From positions 224,570,246 through 224,634,245 of the forward strand of contig CM073590.1 in assembly GCA_037074705.1 (NCBI GenBank): 64,000 nucleotides of DNA, in the 5' to 3' direction. The notes beneath the pieces were generated by a model. The model was not told where the DNA came from. It made no database searches and worked only from the letters and a program-made list of their open reading frames with translations. Below are positions 1 to 11,975 of this stretch, in pieces. A program made the position numbers and the translations under genes. This stretch comes from Zhengitettix transpicula. Its lineage: Eukaryota; Arthropoda; Insecta; Orthoptera; Tetrigidae. The first letter of the stretch is position 1; each line of letters starts with the position of its first letter.

Positions 1-3000
1 GAGATACAATAGAAGCGTTACGTACAGTTTGTGTTTTTTTTATATAAAAAAAAGTAAAGCGTCAGCTGTAGCTGTCGGACAAATTAATGTAAAATAAACG
101 TAAAAAACCAATCAGGTCAATGGCCGAGAAATAATCAGAAGTAATAACAACAACAGCATGAAGAATTAATGATACATTACTGATCAATCTCTGTTCAAAT
201 ATAATTACCACAAACCTACGATAAACTCAAAAAGCCAACACGAGTCGTATTTTAGCAATCAATCCTTCGTTTATAGATTTGGATAAAGACGTAGACACTG
301 AAATTGGACACGAATTTGTTGAATATTCCAAGTATATAAATTACTTAGCCTAGGAATTTCTTACTCCTCAGTCGTGCGGCGACCAACCACACTTGAAACA
401 GAGTGACGTTACCCGAAGCCTGAAGGATTTGCTAATAAATGTTGTTCTAATAGCTCAACGTGAGGAAAAAAAATTGCCCCGGAGCAATTCGGGCCTACGG
501 TAATGTCAACAGTTAAGTTCAAACCCATTCACTGTGAATGGTTATGAAACAGTTTACAAGCAAACAATCGAAAATAATTAATCTATGATTATGTATATTT
601 GGAAATTATCAGACTCAATGGCAACTTTTATTGTGCAACGCATAAATTTATTACGTGACACGTCGGGAAGTTATTCATTCCATTATGGACGGGGCCAAAG
701 GAACACAAAGCTAATTTCCAATTACAAATGTATGAACGAGATAGATATCCATTTTCGGCACAAAAGCTCGCTCAAATTAACAACAACAAAAATCTAGCTC
801 TCTCTCTCTCTCTTACAATTAACATAGAGAGATGGGACGCACGGGAAATGAAAATAGTTCGTTTAAAAAGAAGTTCAAATGGTGCACGTGCTAGTAAATA
901 AAACAAAACAAAAACTAATGATGGCAAGCAAATCAGTATGGGACTACTGTTGTTTAAATGTCAACCAGCCTTTCCGTAAAGCGCACAATATTAATGTTGT
1001 ACATCCAGAGGGGAAATACGTAACAGGCTCTCCGTATATACAGGATGACTTCATAAAAGGAAATCAACAACAGGAGTATAGCAGAATCTAAGGTTTCCAA
1101 CACAATCAGGATTATAGAACATACATTTCTAAAACAGTTTCTACAGAGCTGGAATTGTAAGCAAGTAAATCCTGGTAAATAGTTAAAAAGTATAATTTAA
1201 ACCTTTTTTTGGTTATGAACCTTGTGTATGAAAGCCGAAATTATGTTCATTATTCTGTTGATATCTATGAAATTTGAGTACAGTTTAGAACGTATTTTCT
1301 TTTAATATATATATATATATACGTCATTTAGAGACAAAATTAAGAATATTGTTAAAGTTTAAAATTTACTATCATAAAATTTATACTTTGTACTGGTAAA
1401 AATATCCTTTTTTAATATTAATAATAATTTTAGTAATTTGGCATCTAAGTTATTTTGTATTATTACAGTATAAAATGTATGTTTCGACTGGGCTCCGACC
1501 ATTGTGACAAAATAAATTATCTATCTGCAAGTTACAAAATTGTTACACCATAATTTGTTCTTCATTTTGCTTATGAATAATATTGAAATACTTGAAGATG
1601 TGGTTTTTCTTCACTTAAATTTTTCTTTGTAAATGTAAAATATTTAATATTCAATATAAGTGTTATCAATCAATTCATTTAATAATTTCTTCTGACTTCG
1701 TTGGCCAGAAATGATTATATTAATGTATAGTTTCTTCATAATGTTTCAATGGTTTGTAAAATCAGTCATAAAAACATACCTTGAATCGTCTATAGTACAT
1801 TAAGATGATAATAAACACGGATAACGAAATTAAAATATATGTGAAAAACGCCTGCCTATTTAGATCAAAATAAATTTAATGTAGTAATTGAAATGTACAG
1901 CTGAAGACGTTCCAATTTCTGTTAAATTATAATGTTTTAAATTTTAATAATGAATTTTCTGACTAGCTTTCAAACTTATTTAAAATTAATATGATTATTG
2001 AAATTAAAATATATATTTTTTAAATTAAAAACAAGTGAGATGTATACGATATTGAGGGAAAAAAACTTGCTGAATGTGAGAGGTTAGCTAAGATAAAATT
2101 TTAGAAGCAAAGCGACGTTTCGAGTAACAATCTGTTCATCTTCTGCGCAGAAGAGTGCATCAATTCAGAACGTATTTGGTCAAATAGTTCAATATATAAT
2201 CGTATTTAAATGATGCCACAAGAACCTCGATCGAATCTCAATATGAAAAAATTTTCTTCTTCCCAATATTGGCTTCATTTTCTCTCTCTACCTCCTTGGT
2301 ACTTTTCTTTAAAATGATCTAATCCAATTATCACCATTCGATCGTACATGGCATGCAAGTCAATACGCTAAGCTCAACGATAGTAAATTACCAACTAAAC
2401 TGGCGGAAGCTTCACACGTTCAGGGTTTGTATCACACGAACACGAGGCGTCATTCACAAAGCCAAGAGAGAATACTATCGTCCAACTTGTTTACGAAACA
2501 GCAATAAATTTACATTCTAGACCTTGTCATTCATTCATCTTCGGGTTAGTTAGTAAACAGTTTATTTGGAATACTACGAAGATGCTTCCTGACCTTGTCG
2601 GATGAAAAAGCTACAAACTTGAATGCTTGAGAGTAGGTTGTGGGTTAACGTTCCCCTTTCTCTGTGGTTCGCTGACTTGATTGCTTCGTCGCAATTACGC
2701 GCATTGCAAACGCTGATATACACTCAGTGACACGCAGACGACAAAAATTTGACCCGTCCCTCCCCAGAGTTTAGCCTCGTTTTCATATTTTGCGTCATTG
2801 AAGATAATGCATGACCTTAGGCTCGGCTTGATGTGAGAAGAATGGCGGATCAGACTCGTTACTAATCAAGGATGTTATTACTGTTTCAGCTATAATGTGG
2901 AAAGATTCATAAAACACTACGAACAACTGTATCGAACGTTAAAGGCCAATTCGAACTGAAGATGCAACAATTTAGTACATTTACGACTAGATAATTGAGT

Positions 3001-3238
3001 TTATGGAGATTACGAACGTTGCCACAGCCAAAATCTAATTTCAAGACGATATTGGATATTTTACGTTGTACATGGAGGATTTACCCTGCCATTTTCCTCT
3101 CCAACTGCAGTAAGGATATTCAAATTTGAATGGGTATCGGAAAAATATGGGAGGAAAAAGTTTTATAAATGTAATAGTCAATGTCGTATCCTATAAATAT
3201 TTATTTTGCTCCATTCAATATAGCATTATGTAGGGAAA
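1..3238. other. AT-rich stretch without recognisable gene
   Basis: I see no coding exon with family resemblance here. Short open frames (for example 585-797 and 879-1091 on the plus strand) have no recognisable motif and biased low-complexity content. There is a CT run at about 797-813 and a short AT run near 1305-1320. Around 2110-2155, on the minus strand, lies a motif of the form CTGnnGAAGATGA...CGAAACGTCG that recurs elsewhere in the window (see findings). Confidence 0.5.
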
Positions 3239-3319
3239 AAAATTATTTCAATATTCTTCAAAATAGTATGCATTTATACATAAAATGCATACTATTTTGA
3301 AGAATATTGAAATAATTTT
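3239..3319. repeat. Perfect palindrome, 37-bp arms, 7-nt loop
   Basis: The left arm 3239-3275 is the exact reverse complement of the right arm 3283-3319, and the spacer atacata (3276-3282) is 7 nt. The arms contain no mismatch that I can find. It sits in non-coding AT-rich DNA and is followed by a TA/GA run. If transcribed from either strand it would fold into a single unbroken hairpin. It is not part of the other repeat families seen in this window. Confidence 0.9.
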
Positions 3320-4318
3320 ATATATAGAGAGAGAGATAGGCTACATATTTAACCCGTATAATTGCTGTCTATATTGCTCCATATTGGTCCATGGGAAACT
3401 TTCAATCTCCCTCATTTTTTCTATCCCACCAATTTAATCACCGCATTTTCATATATTAATTACCTGGATACAACTGTTCTGAACAAATTTAAAAATAATT
3501 CCAATTGTTGACAAAGTGGGCCCAATCACAAAAATTTTAAAGCCCTACGAGTATGTCTCATTTGGTATACGTTTCGTGAGGTCTAGGACCCTCAGAGGAA
3601 ACAAACAATTTATTCTTGAAAAAAAAATTGAAATTAGAGAAAGGAATTCTTACAGAATATGATTGATAGAAAGAGCTATTTTCTATTTAAGGGAAAATCC
3701 ATGGGATGGAAATAACTCCGAAAAATCCAACGTTAGTTATCTCGGTAGAAAGGATACATAATTTCAAAATTATATATAACAACATTCATTACTAAACAGG
3801 ACTTAACGTGACTGAAACAATTTACTAGCAGGAGTAATTGGAGATATTCCTATTATGGAAAATAAATTTCTGACAAATTAGAGCAAAGGTAGATGGTGAA
3901 GTGGTAGTGTTACCAAGCAAAAAGAAATAAAAATATTAAATTATTATAGGCGGGAATATTAAAAATAAGAGTGAAGCTCGAGTTGAGTACTTAAAAAATT
4001 CTAAATATGCCAAAGAAGCATATTGATGGAAGTATTTTTCTTCAGGGAAGGCTTAATTATATCTCAACGAGAATAGACTAAAAATGAAGTATATTATATT
4101 CGTAGCTATTATTGACTGTTAGCTGAATTACTAATTAATTCAATTATTTTCTCAGCGACCTTTAGGATCCTTTCCATTGATGTACTTCATCTGGTACTTA
4201 TATTTTGACTGTTATTGATCTACGTGAGTTAACACTGCAAACAGACTACGATCGTCTTCTATTATTATTAATATACAGAAAAAAATTTAATATGTTTAAA
4301 TTAACTTGAAGAAATATA

Positions 4319-4577
4319 ATGAATAAGAAAGATAGCCAATTCAGACAAAAAAGTGATAATATAAACACCACACAACTTTTCTGGGATCCTTGTGCCTTTC
4401 GTCAGGTGCGAAGAACTGCACTTGTCCTGTGTCGCTCTAGGTTCTTCTTCGCACCTGACGAAAGGCACAAGGATCCCAGAAAAGTTGTGTTGTATTTATA
4501 TTATCACCGTTTTTTTAATTTGAATTGACTATCTTACTTATTCATTATTTTCAATTACACGAAAATTTTTCAATTTT
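4319..4577 (+). mobile_element. Foldback retroposon FB1 with 12-bp target duplication
   Basis: This is a near-complete copy of the foldback family. Two arms of about 100 bp, containing GGGATCCTTGTGCCTTTCGT and its reverse complement, are separated by a short centre. It is flanked by TGAAGAAATATA at 4307-4318 and again at 4578-4589. The right end finishes with a T-rich constant end (aatttttcaatttt), while the left end starts inside the arm at atgaataag. It carries no coding capacity. Confidence 0.85.
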
Positions 4578-4589
4578 TGAAGAAATATA

Positions 4590-6349
4590 GTTGCTTCTTG
4601 ACTGAGTAGTTGAAGAGTAAGTTAAGAAATTTTTAATTTACGGTGATTGCCAGGTCAATTTGTCGTTTTCTTTTCAACCTTCTCATAGGCTTAGGTTGAG
4701 GAGGGTGGGATTCTGTATTAGAGATAATGCGATTGAAGTGGTGGAGATTTCTATTACGTTGGATGAGGGCGGTTTGAATTATGGTTTTTTGGGTTAAGGG
4801 GAATATTTAGGTCATTTTGTATTCCAGAGTTAGTAACGTACCAGGGACAGTTAGTTATAAAACGGTTGATTTTATTTTGGGATATTAGGATTTCATCTAT
4901 GTGGGTGGTAGATGTAACAGGCATAAAAACAGAGTGTTATATGAAGGATGTGTAAAGGAGTGTCTTTACTTACTGGCAGTTATACTTTAATGCCATGCAA
5001 ATATGTCCACATGCTTTCCATGTAGCATCTTTATGCTTCTCTTGACATATAATAGAAGGAACACCACAAGTTAACAGTTTACTATTTCCTTCCTTTCCCA
5101 TTTGTTAACAATTACTTTCAGTATTATTCAACCTATAAAGGAAAATGTTTAATACACCCAACAAAAAACTTATAGCTCAAATAAATATTTCTCGACAAGC
5201 ATAGCATGCAATCTTTGTATGTTTGCTGTGAGTACACCTAACTGTCACAGTATTTACTCTAGTGGCGCTGAAATGTCAATTACGGAGACCTTAAGACAAT
5301 AATCATACGGCGTATGATACCCGTTTATCTAGAGGTATCGCTGTTTCCCTGAATGACTTTCTTTATCTATTGATAGCGAGCAACACTCAAATGGCAACAC
5401 AAATACAGTTTACATTAAACACTGCATTGACATTCACAGAGCTGAGTAGTTTGACTTGTATATATGTGCAGGGGTGTGAGTGACAGCGGCCGGCCTTTTG
5501 TTAAGAGGGTTCGGGTCTGTAAATTTATGACGGTCACTTTCACACATCTGTTTGGCAGACCAGAGAAGTGGACTGTAGCATACGAGTGCCCGTGACAAAC
5601 GTCGGAAATTTTTGTATATATACAATCTTAAGTTTTCAGAGAAGCCCCTTGGAGAGCAACAGTAGCTGGTGATTGTCCGATGTGAAATGTCGAATAAAAT
5701 AAGGTTTAGTTCAAGTTTTGAAGTCATAGAATTTTATGTGGAAGCAGCTAATACGACGGAACGAAAGCAAAATAGTGCGACAAGTGCATTGAATCGATGT
5801 TAAAAAGCAGATTAAAGTGTTTTTTTTTATTTTACGAAGACAGCTTGAAGTGATTTGGAGAAGTTAAGTTGAAAAAGTGTAGGTAAACTATCAGCGAGGA
5901 TTGCAAAAGGGATTTCGACAGCTATATATTTGACAATCACAGATAAAACATTTAAATTAATATTAATCAGGAAATATTGATCACATTGCCACATAAATTT
6001 TGCCATAATCTACCCACGAAAACCTACCCTGAGAAAAAGGTCCATGATATGTGTTTTAAAATGTACAAGCAAAATTTTGTATTATTTTTTTTTTGCATTT
6101 TCATTTCAAAAGTCTCATGTTAAAAGTAGATACATATTTCATACAGTAAAACTTTAATTATTTATAATAAATAAAACAATATATATATATATATATATAT
6201 ATAGTTTAACCAACTAACGTGTATCCATTATGAAAAATAATACTACTGTCGATTTCTTTTCCAATAGTTTCAATTAGATTGAAACCTTATTTAATTATTT
6301 TAAAAATATGCACAGTTTAATTTTTCTGTATTTCTAAAAAATTAATAAT
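4590..6349. other. Non-coding stretch, no gene recognised
   Basis: Nothing here can be assigned to a family. A less AT-rich block at about 5430-5730 (both strands open for around 100 codons) has a TATA-like sequence at about 5615 and could be an untranslated exon or promoter, but there is no supporting motif. An (AT)n microsatellite lies at about 6179-6203. Confidence 0.4.
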
Positions 6350-6353
6350 ATAT

Positions 6354-7363
6354 TGTAATGCCAATTAATTAACACATTAATTGGAAATTATTAATCTAAA
6401 TTGTTAGAAAAACATATTCTTGACGGCGGTACAGAAACAAACAACAATGTAGCCAAACATTGTTTCTTTGTCGGAAGCCCTGCAAAATGGCGTATGCAGC
6501 GCTCGGATTTGGAAGACGGGAGCAGTTCACGTTATGATATGGCAGAAGGCAGGTCGCATTAAGAATTCACGTTATGGTATGAGAGAGTGCAGATCACGTT
6601 ACGGTAGAGTGGAGTTCACATTAAGATACGGTAGAGTTCAGTCCGTATTTCGAATCCTCAGCGATCGGGTGGTCGTGAAAGAACTTTTGGAACTTGGAGA
6701 TTGAAACACGTACCGAGAGATGAGGACGAAAGCGAAAGGCGAGAGCGAGAATCGAAACGAGCTTGCAGGAAAGCATAGATAAAACATTCACACACGCAGA
6801 ACTATAAAACCTGCTAAGCACAGACAGTTTTGGTGAACATAGCCAGGCAGAGAAGTAGCAGGAGTCAACCGAGTGAGAAGGGGGCGAAGAGGAGGTTCCT
6901 GGTTCCTGATTTTGATCTAAAAATATTAATTTTAGAATCAGTGAGTTTTAGTAGAAGCTGTGCAAAAACCCGTCATAGTGCTTCGTAAGTCAAAAGTATC
7001 CTGGAATGCTGGGCAGCCGTGAGTACCAATATAAAACAATTAATTATGTAAACCGGATTAAAAGATAGTCGTCAGATTTCGTTCTCTTCCTTTGATAAAA
7101 TTTGTTAAGTAGAATCCATCTTTTTAGTATAATTTCGTCGACAAGTAAATTTCGTCTTTGTTAATTGACGAGTAAATCCTTTTATTGAAATTTGTGTTGA
7201 TAATATTTCTAAATAAATGATTAGACATTATCAAACCCAGTAATGACCCTGAGATAAATTCTATTTGTAATTATTTGTGTAATTGATTCAAAAATTGATA
7301 ATATTTTGTTTGTTTGAAATTAAATGCTTTTATTTAAAAAACCACTCTTTTTTGTATATTACA
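6354..7363 (+). mobile_element. Solo LTR (gypsy/BEL-like), ATAT target duplication
   Basis: The segment begins TGTAATGCC and ends ATATTACA, giving the TG...CA termini of an LTR. It is flanked by ATAT at 6350-6353 and 7364-7367. Its 3' half (about 7030-7363) is clearly similar to 59,220-59,573, including the shared block ATTATCAAACCCAGTAATGA, so the two are related LTRs. Around 6490-6650 it carries degenerate short direct repeats of the form gcagttcacgttatg / gcagatcacgttacggtagagt, as often seen in the U3 part of LTRs. No internal retroelement sequence adjoins it, so it is a solo LTR. Confidence 0.75.
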
Positions 7364-7367
7364 ATAT

Positions 7368-9510
7368 TTAGAGATGAATCCCGTCGTCATATTTACCAAG
7401 AGTACTTCAGAAACTCCTAAATTATCGAAAAAACACTACAAAAGTCCCAGAAGGATCATCGGTAGATACGAGAATTCTAAAAGGTGGGGCAATTAAGGTT
7501 TTATCGAAAAATATTGAAATATTTTAGCAAAAAACCTTAGAACGAAGAAAAAAAACACCCGGTGCCTCCAGAGTTGTTTGACCTCTGGATATTTTTTTTG
7601 ATATAAGGAGTCGGGTTTTCCCAATGAGAGAATCTATAACACAATTCTCAAAAGGGCGACTAGTGAACAAACAGAGATAACAGAAGATTCAGACAGACAG
7701 TGAAGTAGACATAGAGAAAGACGCATTCAAAGTGTCACATAGGCGTAGATAATTCAGATACCAAAGATAGACGGGGATTACAGATATAGTACAGAAATAT
7801 TAAATGGCAAACCATCAACGAACGCTAGTCCGGATCAAAGTAGAAAGCCGATTATATTGACATCACCGAGACAGGAGAAAATAAACGCAGAAGCGAATAT
7901 GCACTCTGTTCAAAGTTTACATAAGTAAATACCAAATGTCCACGATTTTGCCATTAAATCGAAATAGTTTCGTTATATATCATCAGATTATTTATATACA
8001 ACTAACAATTTAGATTTTAATTAGTTCATTAATATGTAATAATCAGTGAGTACTGATTATTAATCTTATTGTAAATATTTATACAATTCTGAAACAAATT
8101 CTGACAACATTTTAAAGCATATATTCCATTAAGTTTTAGTGTAGTTATATAAAACGAACTGGAGTCTGCAAGAAGCTGAGATTCTAAAAATACGTAAAGA
8201 AAAACTGCTGAAAAAAATCGATGTTACATTTTATAACAACGTTAAATGTTAAGTGCCGCGCTAATGATGGTTTCTGTAAAGGTGAAAACAAAATAGACCT
8301 GAATTATGAATTGAAATCGTCAAGAGTGCTGAACAAGTTGAAAGGAATCCGATAATGGCATCTGATTTACGAGCCAGGCCTTCTGGGCGTCGCATGGACG
8401 AAAACCAGGAAGTCTGTCTAGTCCTTCGTAAATTGTAGTGCATTAAATTGTGGTGCACAGAAGGTCGTGCACCTTTACGACCCTCGCGAGACCAACTTAA
8501 CCACAAACTATAACGAGATCAGATCCTGAACGATTACTCAATTATTGAGACACGTTCGCTGCTGGTGATCCAACAACATACTGCCCTCTCAATAGAAATA
8601 AGGTAGGGGAAAGGTGCTGTTGGGGAAAGTTGGCTAGGAATAAATATACCTTTTTTACAACGTGGAACACAAAATTCTGAACGACCAAAAATTTACTTAA
8701 CATTATCCTCGTACAAATACATACAACCAAACTCAGATGAAAAGATAATGAACCGATCATCAATTAAAAACTAAAGCACAACAGTTCTTATGGGAGGTGA
8801 TTGATTATATTATAAACGCGATTGAATTTATTTGGGTGAAACTATCACAACAAAACGCTGAAAATATTTTTAAATTTTTTTTTTTAATATTTATAATAAA
8901 GACGTGAATTTTAATTTTATTTAACTTGCAAAACTTTTTCCACTTCTACAATATTACCTAGTAATCTGCTTCTAAATTGTAACGCAAATAAATAGTATGA
9001 GAAACACTACTGTCAGAAGAAAAAAAATAATTAAGGTTTAAAATATATTTATGACTATAATTAAATAATTACGAAGCCGCTTACAATGAAATGCAAAAAA
9101 AATGTTTCCATATTCAATTAACATATTATAACTTGAAATTCAGCGATACGACAGAAATCTTGAGTTTTTTTAAAAAAAAAAGCAGTGACTAAATTTTCAT
9201 CGAGTCAAAAGAATTCTAAAAATATAGTTTTAGCACGTTAATATGAAGAATATATTGACAAAGTTTAATAGCCAACACACTTTTCGATCCGATAATCCGA
9301 GTAAACTTCATATTTATTTTAATTTTCCTTAATAACACATTAAATTAACGATCAAATTCCTGTTAAAAATTAAACAACAAAAGTGATAAAAAGTTTGATG
9401 TGAACTGAAAAAACTTACCCCTAAAAGTCTGCGTGATAGTATTGCTGTAGTATTACATATCTGAAAAAAAAATAATTACGGGATTACAAAATCTCGTCAA
9501 CATTTACAAC
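7368..9510. other. Non-coding stretch, no gene recognised
   Basis: The minus-strand open frame 8261-8506 and the neighbouring 8542-8763 have no motif I recognise and no splice-consistent continuation. I see no RNA gene. Confidence 0.4.
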
Positions 9511-9522
9511 AGAAATTAAATA

Positions 9523-9729
9523 AATGAAAAAATTACGTCGGATGAAAATTAATAAGAAAGATACACAAATGCAGACAAAATAAGTGATAATGTAAATACC
9601 ACACAACGTTTCTGGGATTCTTGTTCCTTTCTTCAGGTACTAAGAAGAGCCTAGAGCGACACAACTGCACTTCTCAGTTGACAAAACTCAAAAGATTTTT
9701 GTCTGTATTTGCCTATCTTTATTATTATT
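9523..9729 (-). mobile_element. Foldback retroposon FB2, truncated, 12-bp target duplication
   Basis: Flanked by AGAAATTAAATA at 9511-9522 and 9730-9741. The left end (aatgaaaaaattacgtc) is the reverse complement of the constant end seen at the right of FB1, FB3 and FB4, so this copy lies in the opposite orientation. Its other end breaks off soon after the centre of the foldback (second arm largely lost), consistent with 5' truncation. Confidence 0.8.
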
Positions 9730-9741
9730 AGAAATTAAATA

Positions 9742-11626
9742 CACTAAACGTATAAAATAAACTAGAATTTCTTAATGAATAATACAGGTCTTACGTGAAT
9801 CAACAATACGTATGAAACTAATCAAATACGTCCTGAAAATTAATACACAATTTTATTAAAAAAATTATAAAAACAGTGCAACGAATTAACGTAATAAAAA
9901 TTATAATTAAGAGATTTAAGTTTCTTGTAAGAAGCGTAAAAATTGATATTTTTGGTGCTATAAAGCCCATAACCGACTTTTAACCACACTAATTTTGCAG
10001 TTTTTAGTAAATAGAATATTCTCCAGTGGGCCCTTAATATTTTCTATTTTGTGCCATCCTTTCTTTTTCGTCCACCTGCTTAGAACGGAAAGTATCTTAG
10101 ATAACTGGCCTTATATACCCTTTTTCCATGCTTCTACAGTATATTTTACCATATATTTTGGAGTTACTATCTTGAATAACGCCACTCTTGATTCACAAGG
10201 CTTGCAAATGATGTATAAAATATACCGGAAACTGTATGATTTAATCTAGTTTCACAAGATTCTTTTCCATTGACAATTCGGAAAAATAAGTGCTTCGATT
10301 TCTTTTGGGTCTATAGATTTTACAATTGCATTGCGTAAATCTCGATAGAAAATTAAAGAATTACATAATTTATAAAATATAGATTATATCTACTGCAGCA
10401 ATTATATACCAACCAATGTTGATTTGCTAAGAAAAATGATCATTGATAAGTTGTTACCTCACTTCACTTAAATTGCTTATATTTTTAGCCTTTCAATAAC
10501 TCTTTGTATATTCTCCTCTGAAAAATAACTTTCACATTTTTCGCACGTTATTAAATTTCCAGATAATGGATTCCAATTCCTTATCCTTCTGTTAAAAAAT
10601 GAAAATATCCCCACATGAGTTTTATAGGATTTTTATAAGACTTTTTTCTATATGAGTTGAAGGTAATAAAATTATTTCCATTTTTCCAAGGAATAATTCT
10701 TAAAAGATTTTAATATCACACCCTACAGGCCTTTTAAATAGGATAACAGAGTAAAATTCTGGGTTTTTTTAATCAAAAAGGTCCAGAATGAACATTGTAG
10801 TATTCCCAAGTAAGTGTATATATTTTTCATTATGCTTCCTTTACGAAGAATTCCCTTGTTCCAATGATATTGAAGTTAAATTCATAAAATTGAAGAATTT
10901 CATATCTTAAGGTAACAGTTATCGAGTTGAACTCACATCCGTTCGGTGTTCGTTCATGTGTTCAATAGGTTCACTCGTTCAATTCATAAACTAAAAAATT
11001 ATTAACTGAGCATCGAAAAACGGATTGGAGCTCAATGAATTCAACTAAAAGATATGTATCGTTCACTCAAAGGTCTGTGTTTGTGAAGTGTCGCCTCGCA
11101 AATAAAAAAAAAACTCAAGCGCCTGTATTTTTATTCTATAAGCGGATTCCAACTTGGCGAAAAATAACATCTAACAAAGCCGAGGTAATTAAAACACAAA
11201 GACGCTGATAGGCGGGGGAGAAAAGAAAAGTAAATGGGGTTTGTTGGCGCGGCGATTGGTCCAGTGTGAAGCACTCGACTGCTGCGGAGCATCGGAACTC
11301 TTCTACGTTCCTGGTGACTCAAATTTTGGTTAAACTGGGACTGCAATTTATTGAAATTAGTAACGAAATACAGTTAGTTAATATTTCTCATGGATTTCCA
11401 TAAAACAATTGAAGACTGCGTTCTCGCCGCCCACAACAGAACTGCGGATTCGAAGATTGACGAAATAAGAAGTTGGTAGGATGGTAATTAAAATGTTGGG
11501 AAAATATATTTTGAGCTGAATATACTGGTTAGCACCATAAGTTCGTACCCGATTTAAAACTAAAAATAAGTTATATTTTTAGGATCACAATCTTATTAAT
11601 CTTACAAATATTCTTATTTATGTATT
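9742..11626. other. Non-coding stretch, no gene recognised
   Basis: AT-rich sequence. A more GC-rich island at about 11,150-11,345 includes a CCAAT-box-like element in inverted form (gcgattggtcc) and could be a promoter or an untranslated exon, but nothing confirms it. Confidence 0.35.
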
Positions 11627-11975
11627 CTTCTTTTAGAGCGCAGATTAATCCACGTGCTGGTAACTCCCTTTCAATAGTATAGAAAGGGATTTGAAAGGGG
11701 GGATGTGGAAGAGTAGAGAAAGTTAGCCAAGGGTTAAATAGAACTCCCAAGCAGTATTTTTAAGGATCCTACCCGGCATTCGCCTAAAAGTGATGCAGGA
11801 CAAGCCCTAGAAAACCTGCATCAGGTAGATCGGGCATTGGGTACTTGTCTCGCGCCGTTCAGACGGCGGGAGTGGGGTTTTCCGTGAGGACGCAGCATAT
11901 CCTTCTCCATGCCTCGATCAGTTTAGGAGGCAGCTGGTCGACTATTCTAATAGACAACTCCATTGAGCTTCATAT
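11627..11975 (-). repeat. RptA copy 1 (diverged)
   Basis: A diverged copy of the abundant repeat RptA, read antisense on the plus strand. It retains the blocks gaaagggatttgaaagggg, aaggatcctacccggcattc, gggcattgggtacttgtc and tttaggaggcagctgg. It has more substitutions than the copies at 15-16 or 38 kb, so it is an older insertion. Confidence 0.8.

Noticed and set aside
4313..4545. Rho-independent terminator or bacterial attenuator from the big inverted repeat
   Set aside because: The window is eukaryotic and the structure belongs to a dispersed foldback family with target duplications.
5434..5727. 97-codon minus-strand gene
   Set aside because: No motif, no signal peptide, no splice-consistent extension; the opposite strand is equally open.
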